Shown: positions 18,141-26,830 of the stretch, piece by piece
How the letters are laid out: each line of letters begins with the position of its first letter
How positions within the stretch are numbered: position 1 is the stretch's first letter
From: Clostridiales bacterium
Lineage (GTDB): Bacteria > Bacillota > Clostridia > Christensenellales > Borkfalkiaceae
NCBI GenBank assembly: GCA_022508265.1
Contig: JAFLVP010000009.1
Location: 1-50,017, forward strand
Reading direction: 5' to 3'
Length of the DNA: 50,017 bases
Made by a program: the position numbers and the translations under genes
Notes under the pieces: model-generated
What the model was told of the DNA's origin: nothing
Database searches by the model: none
The model's input: only the letters and a program-made list of their open reading frames with translations

Positions 18141-19372
18141 TGTATTATTTCTCCTTTTTTAATTACTGTTTTTACCTGATTGCTGCCGAAGCGGTAACAT
18201 ATCATTTCGAAGTTCGGTGCATCCCATATTACAAGGTCGGCTTGCTTGCCCACCTCGATACTTCCTATCGTTTGCCCTCTGTTTATCGCGCAAGCCGCAT
18301 TGAGCGTGGTTGCCGTAAGAATTTCTTCGGGAAGCATACGGTATTTGAGATATCCGAGGTTAATTGCAAACTGCAAATTGAGCGACGGACAGGAGCCGGG
18401 ATTAAAGTCGGACGCGATTGCTACCGGAATTCCCTTTTCAATCATTTGCCTTGCGGGGGCGTATGTTTTGTTCAGATAAAAGGAAGTTGCCGGCAAGAGC
18501 GCCGCCGTAACTCCGCCCTTTGCCATGCTGTCTATTCCCTGCCCGTTGGTTGCGATAAGGTGCTCTGCCGATATCGCGCCCAACTCACCTGCGAGCACTG
18601 CTCCGCCTATCGCCTCGATTTCGTCTGCGTGAATTTTGCACCCCATTCCGTATTTTTTGGCGCAAAGCAGCATTTTTTTGCTTTGCTCGACGTCGAACAC
18701 CGAATCCTCGCAAAAGACGTCGCAGAACTCTGCAAGATTTTGTCTTTTTACTTCGGGCAGAACTACGTCGCAAAGATAGTCTATGTATTCGTCGGGCTTA
18801 TCCTTGTATTCTGGCGGAATTGCGTGCGCTCCGAGAAAGGTGGAAACCACGTCTATCGGGGTTTGCTCGTTCAGTCTTTTGTTTACGCGAAGCTGTTTGA
18901 GCTCGTCGTCGAGGTTAAGACCGTATCCGCTCTTAGATTCGACGGTGGTAACTCCGCCCAAAAGCATTTCACGGGCAAATCCCTTGCTCTTTTCATAGAG
19001 TTCGTCTTCGCTCATCTGCCGCGTATGGCGAACGGTATCCAAAATCCCTCCGCCCGCTTTCAGAATGTCCAGATAGGTTGCCCCGCGGAGCTTTAAAGGT
19101 ATTTCATTGTGCCTCCAGCCCCCGAAAACCATATGTGTGTGGCAATCGACGAGTCCGGGAGTTACCAAACGGTTCTGTGCGTCCAATACTTGGCAATCGG
19201 CATATCCCGACAAATCGGGAAGTTCGCCGTCCTTATAAACTTCGACGATTTTCCCGCCTTCTATAAGGATAGCCGCATTGCAAAGCTTGAGATTTTGCGC
19301 CTGCTCGCTTCCGCAAAGACTGTTTTTGCCTATCGGTGTTTGCAAAATACCGATATTTTTTATCAACAGCAT
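18137..19372 (-). CDS. hutI: Imidazolonepropionase
   Basis: The 411-residue amidohydrolase opens imidazolone-5-propionate to N-formimino-L-glutamate in the third step of histidine breakdown. The metal-binding HTH (His78/His80) lies in VDCHTHMVFGGWRHNE. Later come the KIHADE segment, SAEHL, and ASDFNPGSCPS, all typical of the HutI amidohydrolase family. Length is normal for the family. The ribosome site AAGGAG overlaps the ftcD stop codon (TAAGGAG) and lies 6 bases before the ATG. The gene overlaps fchA by four bases, so the two are probably translationally coupled. Confidence 0.96.
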   Translation of the reverse strand: MLLIKNIGILQTPIGKNSLCGSEQAQNLKLCNAAILIEGGKIVEVYKDGELPDLSGYADCQVLDAQNRLVTPGLVDCHTHMVFGGWRHNEIPLKLRGATYLDILKAGGGILDTVRHTRQMSEDELYEKSKGFAREMLLGGVTTVESKSGYGLNLDDELKQLRVNKRLNEQTPIDVVSTFLGAHAIPPEYKDKPDEYIDYLCDVVLPEVKRQNLAEFCDVFCEDSVFDVEQSKKMLLCAKKYGMGCKIHADEIEAIGGAVLAGELGAISAEHLIATNGQGIDSMAKGGVTAALLPATSFYLNKTYAPARQMIEKGIPVAIASDFNPGSCPSLNLQFAINLGYLKYRMLPEEILTATTLNAACAINRGQTIGSIEVGKQADLVIWDAPNFEMICYRFGSNQVKTVIKKGEIIQ

Positions 19373-19382
19373 TGAGTACTCC

Positions 19383-20279
19383 TTAAAGAATGTGGTTTTC
19401 CAAAACCTGCTTGTTAAAGTCGAAATTTTCTATCTGCATATAGTATTCTGCCGAATCAATCAGAGCCTGCATAGGCGTAAGTCCGATGATTTCCGTTCCT
19501 ATTACGTGCACTCCCCAGCGTGCCGCCTCCGCCTTGGTAAGCTCCAGAACACGATAAAGCGGAGTTTTGTGGAAGTTGGTCATATTGATGGAAACCTGCG
19601 CTATATTACGGTCTTCAAGCATTACGCCAAGCGATTTTACGCAGTCGAAGCCACCGCTGCTGCGGCGGATTATTTTTGCTATTTTACTTGCTATTTCAAT
19701 GTTGGAAGTGGAGAGGTTAATGTTAAAGGCAATCAAGGGCATACGCGCGCCTACCGCAACTACTCCTGCCGTCGGATGAATGGTTCTGCCGCCGAAATCG
19801 GGCTCCCATTCCGCCTCTTTGACCTTTTGAGCCATTCCCTCGAACTGACCTTTTCTGATAGCCGCAAGATTTACTCTGTGGGGAGCGCTTGCCGAATCCT
19901 CATACAGGAAAACGGGCATTTTTGCCTCTTCCCAAACTCTCTTTGCAACTGCTTTAGACAGCTCTACACATTCGGCAGAGGTCATTTCTTTGATGGGGAT
20001 AAAGGGGATTACGTCTACTGCGCCCATTCTCGGATGCTCGCCTTCGTGCTTATTGAGGTCGATAAGCTCCGCCGCTTTTTTCGCAACGCCTACCGCCGCT
20101 TCCGCTACGCCCTCGGGGTTACCTATAAAGGTAATTACCGAACGGTTGTGAGACGGGTCACTGCAATAATCAAGCAGGGTTACGCCCTTTACCGCTCTCA
20201 CCTCATCTACTACCGCCTCTATTATCTTCGTATTTCTTCCCTCGCTGATATTAGGTACACATTCAACTATTTTTGCCAT
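19383..20279 (-). CDS. ftcD: Glutamate formimidoyltransferase
   Basis: The 298-residue protein corresponds to the transferase half of FtcD. It moves the formimino group from N-formiminoglutamate to THF, releasing glutamate. Recognisable segments are CVPNISEGRN at the N terminus, SDPSHNRSVITF, the EGEHPRMGAVDVIPF substrate/folate region and the C-terminal IGLTPMQALIDSAEYY. There is no cyclodeaminase domain; that activity is the separate fchA gene. Having ftcD rather than hutG or hutF shows that this organism takes the folate route, common in anaerobic Firmicutes and Bacteroidetes. AAGGAG lies 7 bases before the ATG. Confidence 0.95.
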   Translation of the reverse strand: MAKIVECVPNISEGRNTKIIEAVVDEVRAVKGVTLLDYCSDPSHNRSVITFIGNPEGVAEAAVGVAKKAAELIDLNKHEGEHPRMGAVDVIPFIPIKEMTSAECVELSKAVAKRVWEEAKMPVFLYEDSASAPHRVNLAAIRKGQFEGMAQKVKEAEWEPDFGGRTIHPTAGVVAVGARMPLIAFNINLSTSNIEIASKIAKIIRRSSGGFDCVKSLGVMLEDRNIAQVSINMTNFHKTPLYRVLELTKAEAARWGVHVIGTEIIGLTPMQALIDSAEYYMQIENFDFNKQVLENHIL

Positions 20280-20317
20280 TTTATTTCTCCTTTTTTATTA
20301 CACGTATTGAATTTTGT

Positions 20318-22336
20318 TTAAAGATTTTTGGTCAGGCGTTCAATAAGCTCGTCAGAAACAAGATAGGGTATAGTGACGTGCGCTCTGCCCTCTTCTTTTT
20401 GATTATACAGAACCGTGGTTTCGATTGAGTGCTCGTTTCTTGCCCAGTTACGACGGGCAACACCGCCCATGACGTCCCACATCATTGCGCTTTTGATTAT
20501 TCCGTCCACTCTCTCGCTTCCGTCAAGGACAAGCCCGAAGCCGCCGTTAATCGACTTGCCTATTCCCACGCCGCCGCCGTTGTGAAGTGCGCAAAGACTC
20601 ATTCCGCGGGCTGCGTTTCCGGCAAAGCACTGTACGGCCATATCAGCCATAACGTTACTGCCGTCCTTTATGTTCGAGGTCTCTCTGAACGGAGAGTCAG
20701 TGCCGGATACGTCGTGATGGTCTCTGCCAAGCATAACGGGTCCGATTTCGCCCTTTCTTACAAGCTCGTTGAATTTAAGGGCTATGCGGGTTCTCCCCTC
20801 CGCATCCTGATAGAGAATTCTTGCCTGCGTTCCCACGACGAGCTGATTTTTCTCCGCGTCCTTTATCCAGATGTAGTTATCTCTGTCCTGAAAGCGTCTG
20901 TCGGGGTCAATGCAATCCATTGCCGCTCTGTCGGTTTTGCGCAAATCCTCTTCTTTTCCGGAAAGGCATACCCAACGGAACGGACCGTATCCGTAGTCAA
21001 ACAGCATAGGGCCCATTATATCCTCGACGTAAGACGGGAATATGAATCCGTCCTTTTCGTCCACTCCGTTTTTGGAAATTTCCTTAACGCCGCTGTCGTA
21101 TATTGCCTTCATAAAGGAATTGCCGTAGTCAAAGAAGTACGTTCCCTTTTCGGTGAGGCGGCGGATTACTTCAAAGTGCTTTCTTAAAGATGCGTTTACT
21201 TTTTCGATAAAGCCCTTTCTGTCGTCGTGCAGCATTTGAGTGCGCTCTTCGAAGGTAAGCCCCTGCGGACAATATCCTCCGTTATACGCGTTGTGGCAGG
21301 AAGTCTGGTCGGAAAGCAAATCTATTTTGAAATTTATTTTGTCGGCGTATTCCAGCAAATCTACAATGTTTCCGTGATAAGCTATTGAAATAGTCTTTTT
21401 GTTTTGAATATGATTTTTTGCAATTTCAAAGACCTCGGCGAGGTCATCGCTTATTACGTTTACCCAGCCCTGATTGTACCTTGTCTGTATTCTCGAAAGG
21501 TCGACTTCCGCAAAAATTCCGACTGCGTTTGCAATATTTGCGGCTTTGGGTTGAGCGCCGCTCATTCCGCCGAGACCCGAAGAAACGAAAGTGCGTCCCT
21601 GCAAATCGCCCTTTTCGGAAATTCCCAAGAATTTTCTGCCCGCGCCTAAAATAGTGTTGAAAGTTCCGTGAACTATTCCCTGCGGTCCTATATACATCCA
21701 GCCGCCGGCAGTCATCTGTCCGTAGTTTGCCACGCCCATCTGCTCGGCTATTTCCCAATCGTCCATATTATCGAACATACCGACCATCAACGCGTTGGTA
21801 ATTATTACCCTCGGCGCAGTGGGCTTTGAAGGGAAAAGCCCAAGCGGATGACCCGACTCTATTACCAAAGTCTGATTTTCCGTCAGCTCTTCGAGATATT
21901 TCTTTATAAGGCGGTACTGCAACCAGTTTTGGCAGGGCTGACCCGTTTCGCCGTAAGTTACAAGCTCGTAGGGATAAAGTGCAATCTCGAAATCAAGGTT
22001 ATTGTCTATCATAACCTGAAATGCCTTTCCCTCGATACACTTTCCCTTGTACTCGTCTATGGGCTTTCCGTATATTCTGCCCTGCGGCCTATAGCGGTAA
22101 GCGTAAATTCTGCCCCTTGTTTTAAGCTCCTCCAAAAACTCGGGAGCAAGAGCTTCGTGGAGCTCCTCGGGAACGTAACGCAGAGCGTTTCTTAAAGCTA
22201 ACTCCGTCTGCGCTTTGGTCAAACGGTAGCCCCTGTCGGGCGCGCGCCGTTTATCCTTTTCAAAAGTAGGATATTCGGGCAATATATTGTCAAGTTTTAT
22301 CGTCATTGCCCCGTTTATATCTCTGTTATTTATCAT
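20318..22336 (-). CDS. hutU: Urocanate hydratase
   Basis: The 672-residue enzyme hydrates urocanate to imidazolonepropionate using tightly bound NAD+. The NAD-binding glycine-rich region reads SSGLGGMSGAQPKAANIANAV and the family hallmarks MTAGGWMYIGPQGIVHGT, YNGGYCPQGLTFEER and CALHNGGGVGIGKSINGGFG are present. It is the longer form (about 670 residues) also seen in Bacteroidetes and Clostridia rather than the 555-residue Bacillus/Pseudomonas type. The extra length sits mainly in the N-terminal 90 residues and in a segment around KEEDLRKTDRAAMDCIDPDRRF. The ATG at 22336 has AAGGAGA 7 bases upstream, overlapping the hutH stop. An internal ATG ten codons later is less well supported. Confidence 0.96.
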   Translation of the reverse strand: MINNRDINGAMTIKLDNILPEYPTFEKDKRRAPDRGYRLTKAQTELALRNALRYVPEELHEALAPEFLEELKTRGRIYAYRYRPQGRIYGKPIDEYKGKCIEGKAFQVMIDNNLDFEIALYPYELVTYGETGQPCQNWLQYRLIKKYLEELTENQTLVIESGHPLGLFPSKPTAPRVIITNALMVGMFDNMDDWEIAEQMGVANYGQMTAGGWMYIGPQGIVHGTFNTILGAGRKFLGISEKGDLQGRTFVSSGLGGMSGAQPKAANIANAVGIFAEVDLSRIQTRYNQGWVNVISDDLAEVFEIAKNHIQNKKTISIAYHGNIVDLLEYADKINFKIDLLSDQTSCHNAYNGGYCPQGLTFEERTQMLHDDRKGFIEKVNASLRKHFEVIRRLTEKGTYFFDYGNSFMKAIYDSGVKEISKNGVDEKDGFIFPSYVEDIMGPMLFDYGYGPFRWVCLSGKEEDLRKTDRAAMDCIDPDRRFQDRDNYIWIKDAEKNQLVVGTQARILYQDAEGRTRIALKFNELVRKGEIGPVMLGRDHHDVSGTDSPFRETSNIKDGSNVMADMAVQCFAGNAARGMSLCALHNGGGVGIGKSINGGFGLVLDGSERVDGIIKSAMMWDVMGGVARRNWARNEHSIETTVLYNQKEEGRAHVTIPYLVSDELIERLTKNL

Positions 22337-22348
22337 TATAGCTTCTCC

Positions 22349-23875
22349 TTACAGCAATTTTCCGCAAACGCTTTCTGCGACTTTTACTATTTCGTTTGCC
22401 TTTATCATACGGTCAAATTTAACCAGTTCGTAGTGCATAACGATATCTTCTTCCACAGGCGCAACGCTTTTTGCAATATGCTCGTAAACTGCCCGCGTTA
22501 CGGAAGATAACTTTTCTTTTCCCCTCAAATACAGCGACTGGTACGCCGTAAAAAGTTCTATTCCGAGAACTTTCTGACTGTTGTCCAAAATCATCTTTGC
22601 GGTTCTTGCCGCGGTGGTTCCCATACTTACGTGGTCTTCCTGATTTGCGGATGAAGGTATGGAATCGACGCTTGCCGGATGAGCGTAAATTTTGTTTTCG
22701 GACACCATTGACGCCGCGGAGTACTGCGCTATCATAAAGCCCGAGTTTACGCCGCTGTGTTTGGTCAAAAATGCGGGAAGTCCGTTTGACAACTGCGGAT
22801 TGACCATGCGCTCTATGCGGCGCTCGGATACGTTTGCGTATTCGGACACGGCGATTTTCAAAAAGTCGAATGCAAGCGCCATAGGCTGTCCGTGGAAATT
22901 GCCTCCCGAAATAACCTCGTCGTCATCGGGGAATATTATGGGGTTGTCGGTAACGGCGTTGATTTCCCTTGTAACCGCCTCCCATACGTAATCTATAGCG
23001 TCTCTGCTTGCTCCGTGAATCTGAGGCATACAACGGATAGTGTATGCATCCTGTACTTTATTTGGATTGGTTTCGAATGCAAGATTGCTGTCTTTGAGAA
23101 TGTTCAAAAGATTTTCGGCAACGTCCTTTTGTCCCTTATGTCCGCGCACGTCGTGAACTTTGTGGTCGAACGCCTTTTTTATTCCGAGTTGCGCCTCGCA
23201 GGTCATCGCGCCTATAATATCGGCGGTCTTTGCAAGATTTCTTGCGTCGTATACCGCAAGACAGCCTATCGCAGTCATAATCTGCGTTCCGTTTATAAGG
23301 GCAAGCCCCTCTTTTGCGGCAAGCTCTATCGTAGGAATACCCGCCTTTTGCATAGCCTGTTTCCCGGTAAGAATTTCGCCCTTGTATTCGGCGTGTCCCT
23401 CCCCCAGCATAACAAGAACTATATGAGAAAGCGGCGCCAAATCTCCGCTTGCGCCAAGGCTACCTTTTTCGGGAATGCGCGGATGAACACCCGCGTTAAT
23501 CATATTTATCATGGTTTGAAGCGTTTCCAATCTTATTCCGCTGTTTCCGCGGCTTAAGGCGTTACAGCGCAACAGCATTGCCGCCCTTACCGTTTCGGAA
23601 GGAAGCGGATCGCCCATTCCGCAAGAGTGGCTTATGATAAGATTTTTCTGTAAAGGCTTTGTGTCCTCTTCCGAAATAAAAATATCCGAAAACTTACCAA
23701 AACCTGTGGTAAGACCGTAGATTACGGCTTTTTCGGATAATTTTTTGTCGACATATTGCCTTGCTTTTTTTACTGCGGTTTTTGCCTCTTCCGAAAGACA
23801 GACTTTCGCTCCTTCTCTCGCTACTGCAACAACCTGCTCGATAGTCAAATCTCTACCGTTTAATACTACTTCCAT
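22349..23875 (-). CDS. hutH: Histidine ammonia-lyase
   Basis: The 508-residue enzyme deaminates L-histidine to trans-urocanate and starts the pathway. The Ala-Ser-Gly that forms the MIO prosthetic group is at 142-144 in GASGDLAPLSH. The catalytic tyrosine region GLTTGFGKFSD follows Tyr53, and NGTQIMTAIG and SANQEDHVSMGT are also typical. The frame stays open for 312 bases upstream, but I place the start at 23875: GGAGGA lies 5 bases before this ATG and the protein then has normal HutH length. It is the first gene of the operon, behind a near-consensus promoter. Confidence 0.95.
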   Translation of the reverse strand: MEVVLNGRDLTIEQVVAVAREGAKVCLSEEAKTAVKKARQYVDKKLSEKAVIYGLTTGFGKFSDIFISEEDTKPLQKNLIISHSCGMGDPLPSETVRAAMLLRCNALSRGNSGIRLETLQTMINMINAGVHPRIPEKGSLGASGDLAPLSHIVLVMLGEGHAEYKGEILTGKQAMQKAGIPTIELAAKEGLALINGTQIMTAIGCLAVYDARNLAKTADIIGAMTCEAQLGIKKAFDHKVHDVRGHKGQKDVAENLLNILKDSNLAFETNPNKVQDAYTIRCMPQIHGASRDAIDYVWEAVTREINAVTDNPIIFPDDDEVISGGNFHGQPMALAFDFLKIAVSEYANVSERRIERMVNPQLSNGLPAFLTKHSGVNSGFMIAQYSAASMVSENKIYAHPASVDSIPSSANQEDHVSMGTTAARTAKMILDNSQKVLGIELFTAYQSLYLRGKEKLSSVTRAVYEHIAKSVAPVEEDIVMHYELVKFDRMIKANEIVKVAESVCGKLL

Positions 23876-23910
23876 GTTTTTCCTCCATAAGGCGTTTAAG
23901 TATACAATCA

Positions 23911-23982
23911 TTACGATATTCCGTAAATAATATACCCTGAAACGTACTCTAATATTGTAACACAAGTTGTTTTGCTTTTCAA
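23911..23982 (-). promoter_or_regulatory. hut operon promoter and leader dyad
   Basis: On the minus strand TTGAAA (23977-23982) and TACAAT (23954-23959) are exactly 17 bases apart. The leader is then about 70 bases long. Within it TTACG (23911-23915) and CGTAA (23922-23926) form a short dyad that could be an operator. No terminator/antiterminator pair of the HutP type was seen in the leader. Confidence 0.75.
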
Positions 23983-24062
23983 CAGTTTTTAAGTATAAAT
24001 ATAATATAAAAGATAATCGCATTTTTACCAATAGCCGAATACAGCCTTGCAACTTACCGTTT

Positions 24063-24096
24063 AAAAAGACCGTTTTCTTGCGAAAACGGTCTTTTT
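24063..24096. terminator. Strong bidirectional hairpin, duplicated at 48.05 kb
   Basis: Positions 24064-24077 pair with 24082-24095 around a TTGC loop, with A and T runs at the outer ends. It can terminate the minus-strand transglutaminase gene and plus-strand transcripts. The 30 bases 24063-24092 are identical to 48047-48076, the terminator of ppdK. A further 10-base match, TTGTCTTATT, lies beyond it in both places (24095-24104 and 48081-48090). Confidence 0.85.
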
Positions 24097-24168
24097 GTCT
24101 TATTGTTTTAGTGAAATAAAGGCAGTATGGAAAAACTCTTGCAAAGCAAAATTGAAATTTATTCTTTA

Positions 24169-25071
24169 TTATATGGGAATATGCCACAATGCCTTTGAGC
24201 CGACAAGCGGTGTAAATTTTTCAATACTCCGTACCCGCTTTTCGAGTGATTTTATCGCAGTTGCCTCCCACCCCTCTTTTATAGCGGTTTTCAACATAAA
24301 ATCAGCATTTTGCCTGCGGTTTGCTTTACAATCAAAACCTACGGGCAGAAGATATGCCGAATCGGCATCATTTTCCCCGAAACCTATAACGGTTTCTACG
24401 GTCATATAGTAGCAATTTTTTGCGAAATAGAAATTCCAACTGAGATTTTTCTCATTCAATTTTTCCAAACTTATTGATTTTTGCCTCGGCAAAACAATCG
24501 AGCCGCCCGCGTTTAACGCAAAGTTTTCTCTCATTTCAAGACAGGAAAGCGGGTTTTTTCCGTCGGTGAAGTAGCCGCCCGACGTAGGATCGAGCATAAT
24601 CCACTTCTTCCTTTTGCGGTCATATATCTCTGCAACAACGTGGTTGTCCGTATCAAACGGCGAGTTCGGGTAAAGCCCTATTCTCCGCGCAAAAATGCCG
24701 AGCGCAAGACAACATTCCACCAAAATTTTTGCCTTGCTTACACAGTTAACTCCGTGTTCGGGATTACCGAAAGCATAATCGAGCAGTGAGATTGAATTAA
24801 ATTCAAGACTGCTTGTAAGTGAAAAATTTCCTTGATGCGAAAGGTTTGGAGCGAGCCATTGACAAATCCGCAGTGCACGCTCGAAATCACCGCCTTCCCC
24901 CGCAATTTTTACTATGGGATAACGTGATTTTAATTCTTCGTATTTCGGGTTTGTAAAATCATAAGAGCAGACAACTTCCTGCCCTGTTTCAAATGATGGA
25001 GCATTAAAGAGAATACCGCAATAAACTCCAAGAAAGCGTTTCCCCACTTGGGTTTTTTCGCGTTTGTTCAT
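24169..25071 (-). CDS. Transglutaminase-like domain protein
   Basis: The 300-residue protein has the papain-like transglutaminase triad in the expected order: Cys110 in GVNCVSKAKIL, His144 in TDNHVVAEIYD and Asp161 in WIMLDPTSGG. Bacterial members of this superfamily are usually peptidases or amidases rather than cross-linking enzymes. There is no signal peptide or membrane segment, so it is likely cytoplasmic. The C-terminal 130 residues have no family I recognise. The ribosome site (GGAAAAG) is weak. It lies 39 bases downstream of an XRE regulator with membrane segments on the same strand, so the two may be co-transcribed. The substrate is unknown. Confidence 0.75.
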   Translation of the reverse strand: MNKREKTQVGKRFLGVYCGILFNAPSFETGQEVVCSYDFTNPKYEELKSRYPIVKIAGEGGDFERALRICQWLAPNLSHQGNFSLTSSLEFNSISLLDYAFGNPEHGVNCVSKAKILVECCLALGIFARRIGLYPNSPFDTDNHVVAEIYDRKRKKWIMLDPTSGGYFTDGKNPLSCLEMRENFALNAGGSIVLPRQKSISLEKLNEKNLSWNFYFAKNCYYMTVETVIGFGENDADSAYLLPVGFDCKANRRQNADFMLKTAIKEGWEATAIKSLEKRVRSIEKFTPLVGSKALWHIPI

Positions 25072-25110
25072 ATTCTTTTCCGTTAAGTTGAATTTTTCCG
25101 CTGTTTTTTA

Positions 25111-25569
25111 TTATTTCTTTTTCAAAAATGCAATAACTGCGCCTATGAAAGCCGCTCCGCCAAGCACAAACAGAGCAATCCAAACAAAATCACTATGAAA
25201 TGTAATGAGGGACGAAACAGAAGCCTTGTCATCGCTGACAATCAGTCCGACAGCGGCAATTATAATAAGTATAACCGCAATAACTGCAAAAACGATTGAA
25301 AATAACCGCTTCCCCTCTTTCCTCTCAGACGGAGACGCGGTTTCACTGATTTGCACAATGGGTTGCGGGATTTCTTCTCCGTTTAACATATCGTCTGCAC
25401 TCACGCCAAAGACCGTGCAAAGTTTTGCAAGTTTTTCCGCATCAAGTACCGCCTTATCATTCTCCCAATTAGAAACGGTCTGACGGGAAACGCCGAGCTT
25501 TTCCGCAAGTTCCTCTTGCGACATATGTCGGCTCTCGCGAAGCCGCCAAATTTTTTCACCTAACGTCAT
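25111..25569 (-). CDS. XRE-family regulator with two membrane segments
   Basis: The 152-residue protein has an N-terminal XRE helix-turn-helix (residues 3-60: LRESRHMSQEELAEKLGVSRQ, TVSNWENDKAVLD). Residues 88-112 and 125-149 are hydrophobic and end in KKK. This plan, a DNA-binding domain tethered to the membrane, is common in Firmicutes and suggests response to an envelope or peptide signal. It is followed by the transglutaminase-like gene and preceded by a small membrane protein, all on the minus strand with gaps of 39 and 22 bases, so the three are probably an operon. Confidence 0.85.
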   Translation of the reverse strand: MTLGEKIWRLRESRHMSQEELAEKLGVSRQTVSNWENDKAVLDAEKLAKLCTVFGVSADDMLNGEEIPQPIVQISETASPSERKEGKRLFSIVFAVIAVILIIIAAVGLIVSDDKASVSSLITFHSDFVWIALFVLGGAAFIGAVIAFLKKK

Positions 25570-25591
25570 GTATCAATTATAGCACTTTATA

Positions 25592-25822
25592 TTATTTTTT
25601 GCAAGTTCTATGCCGCAAAACCAACCAGGTGCAAAACCAAACGACGCCCAAAACGCAAAGTCCGATAGCGTAATAAATTCCGACAAAAGCAAACGGCACC
25701 CATGCGGGAAAACTCGTATAAGCGTCCCCGATAGTCCTTAAAAATAAAATGAACGCAATCACGATAGCGGCAAGAGTTAAAACACATGCAATGATTCCGA
25801 AAAAGAGATGTAATTTCTTCAT
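25592..25822 (-). CDS. Small two-segment membrane protein
   Basis: The 76-residue protein has hydrophobic segments at about 5-28 and 40-68, with a basic C-terminal tail (RHRTCKK). AAGGAG lies 6 bases before the ATG. No family is recognised. Its position just upstream of the membrane-bound XRE regulator suggests that it belongs to the same unit, possibly as a partner in the membrane. Confidence 0.65.
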   Translation of the reverse strand: MKKLHLFFGIIACVLTLAAIVIAFILFLRTIGDAYTSFPAWVPFAFVGIYYAIGLCVLGVVWFCTWLVLRHRTCKK

Positions 25823-26149
25823 TTTTTTCTCCTTTTTTCTTTCATTTTATCACGAAACTTCCTGAAAACAAGAAAAGATATTTTGCAATCGCGCAAGCAT
25901 CTTTGACAATTTAAATTTGCGTGTCTTTTCGGCTTGTCCGCAAAATGGCGGAAATACACTCCTAAACCGAACTCGCGGCTGATTGTGTTTTGGTTTATAC
26001 GCTATTATGCTTGCCATCTACACCCGTATTGCTTTACCGCTGTAACACACTTTCTAAAATAGCCACAAACAAAAAATCTTCCCTCAAGAGGCTTTTTGCC
26101 GTGCATTTCCGCGTGATTTGTGTTATTATAATTTTACAGAGGTGCTCAT
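25823..26149. other. Divergent intergenic region between the small membrane gene and hutD-like gene
   Basis: This 327-bp stretch contains no convincing gene. A plus-strand TATAAT is about 20 bases before the ribosome site of the hutD-like gene but lacks a good -35 box. On the minus strand TTGTTT and TAAAAT are 16 bases apart ahead of the small membrane gene. No riboswitch was recognised. Confidence 0.4.
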
Positions 26150-26695
26150 ATGCAGATAAATATATATTCCCCGAAGGGTCACTCCACCTCGGCATGGGCT
26201 GGGGGCGTTACAACCCAACTCTGGATTTGGCCCGAAGACGGCGATTACGCATCGCGCGATTTCCGGGCAAGAATAAGCTCGGCGGCGGTTAATCTTGAAG
26301 AGAGCGACTTTACCGCCCTGCCCGGCGTAGTACGGTACATTACACCGCTTAGCGGCGGGTTTACTTTGAGCCATTCCGACGGTCGGAAGGTCATTATGAA
26401 ACCGTTGGACGAGCCCTACTGCTTTGACGGCGGCGCGGCTACCCACTGCTCGGGCAAGGCAACCGACTTCAACCTGATGCTCAAGGGAGTCGGGGGCAAA
26501 ATGACGGTAATGAGCGGACAGCTGATCGCGGACGGCGGAATCTGCTGCGTCTATCCCGTAGACGGCGGGGATGTGAAAGTGGACGGCAAAGCCCTGGGTA
26601 TTGAGCCCGGCGGTCTTGCCGTGATACATATGCAAAATGGCGAATGCGCCGCCATCGAGGCGACCAAAGCTATAGTGTGCAGAATATTTATATAA
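26150..26695 (+). CDS. hutD: HutD/Ves-family cupin-like protein
   Basis: The 181-residue protein matches the HutD/Ves family, with the N-terminal signature WAGGVTTQLWIWPEDGDYASRD followed by FRARISSAAV, then a duplicated beta-rich, cupin-like fold. HutD accompanies histidine-utilisation genes in many bacteria and has been proposed to limit or sense formiminoglutamate or urocanate; its biochemical role is not settled. Here it is 2.3 kb from the hut operon and on the opposite strand, separated by the transglutaminase/XRE genes. A ribosome site (AGAGGTG) lies 5 bases before the ATG, and a clear terminator follows. The symbol is by family; function in histidine breakdown here is inferred. Confidence 0.8.
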   Translation: MQINIYSPKGHSTSAWAGGVTTQLWIWPEDGDYASRDFRARISSAAVNLEESDFTALPGVVRYITPLSGGFTLSHSDGRKVIMKPLDEPYCFDGGAATHCSGKATDFNLMLKGVGGKMTVMSGQLIADGGICCVYPVDGGDVKVDGKALGIEPGGLAVIHMQNGECAAIEATKAIVCRIFI

Positions 26696-26700
26696 ACAAA

Positions 26701-26727
26701 AAAACTCCGCTTAAAGCGGAGTTTTTT
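26701..26727 (+). terminator. Intrinsic terminator of the hutD-like gene
   Basis: AAAACTCCGC at 26701-26710 pairs with GCGGAGTTTT at 26716-26725, followed by T, 5 bases after the stop codon. Confidence 0.85.
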
Positions 26728-26830
26728 ACTGTCGCAAATCACTTGCTGGAGTTTTGATAATTGGCTGCACGAACGTATTACATTTAGAGACTATAATTCC
26801 CACGTATTAAAAGAATTTTTGATAAGCCTA

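Noticed and set aside
18053-20321. Plus-strand frames of about 347 codons opposite fchA, hutI and ftcD
   Set aside because: They mirror well-recognised enzymes on the other strand and resemble no family.
23876-24187. N-terminal extension of hutH
   Set aside because: The extension has no family similarity, crosses the promoter, and the internal ATG at 23875 has a strong ribosome site and gives normal HutH length.
26126-26635. Minus-strand open frame opposite the hutD-like gene
   Set aside because: The plus-strand frame matches a known family and has a ribosome site and terminator; the antisense frame has none of these.
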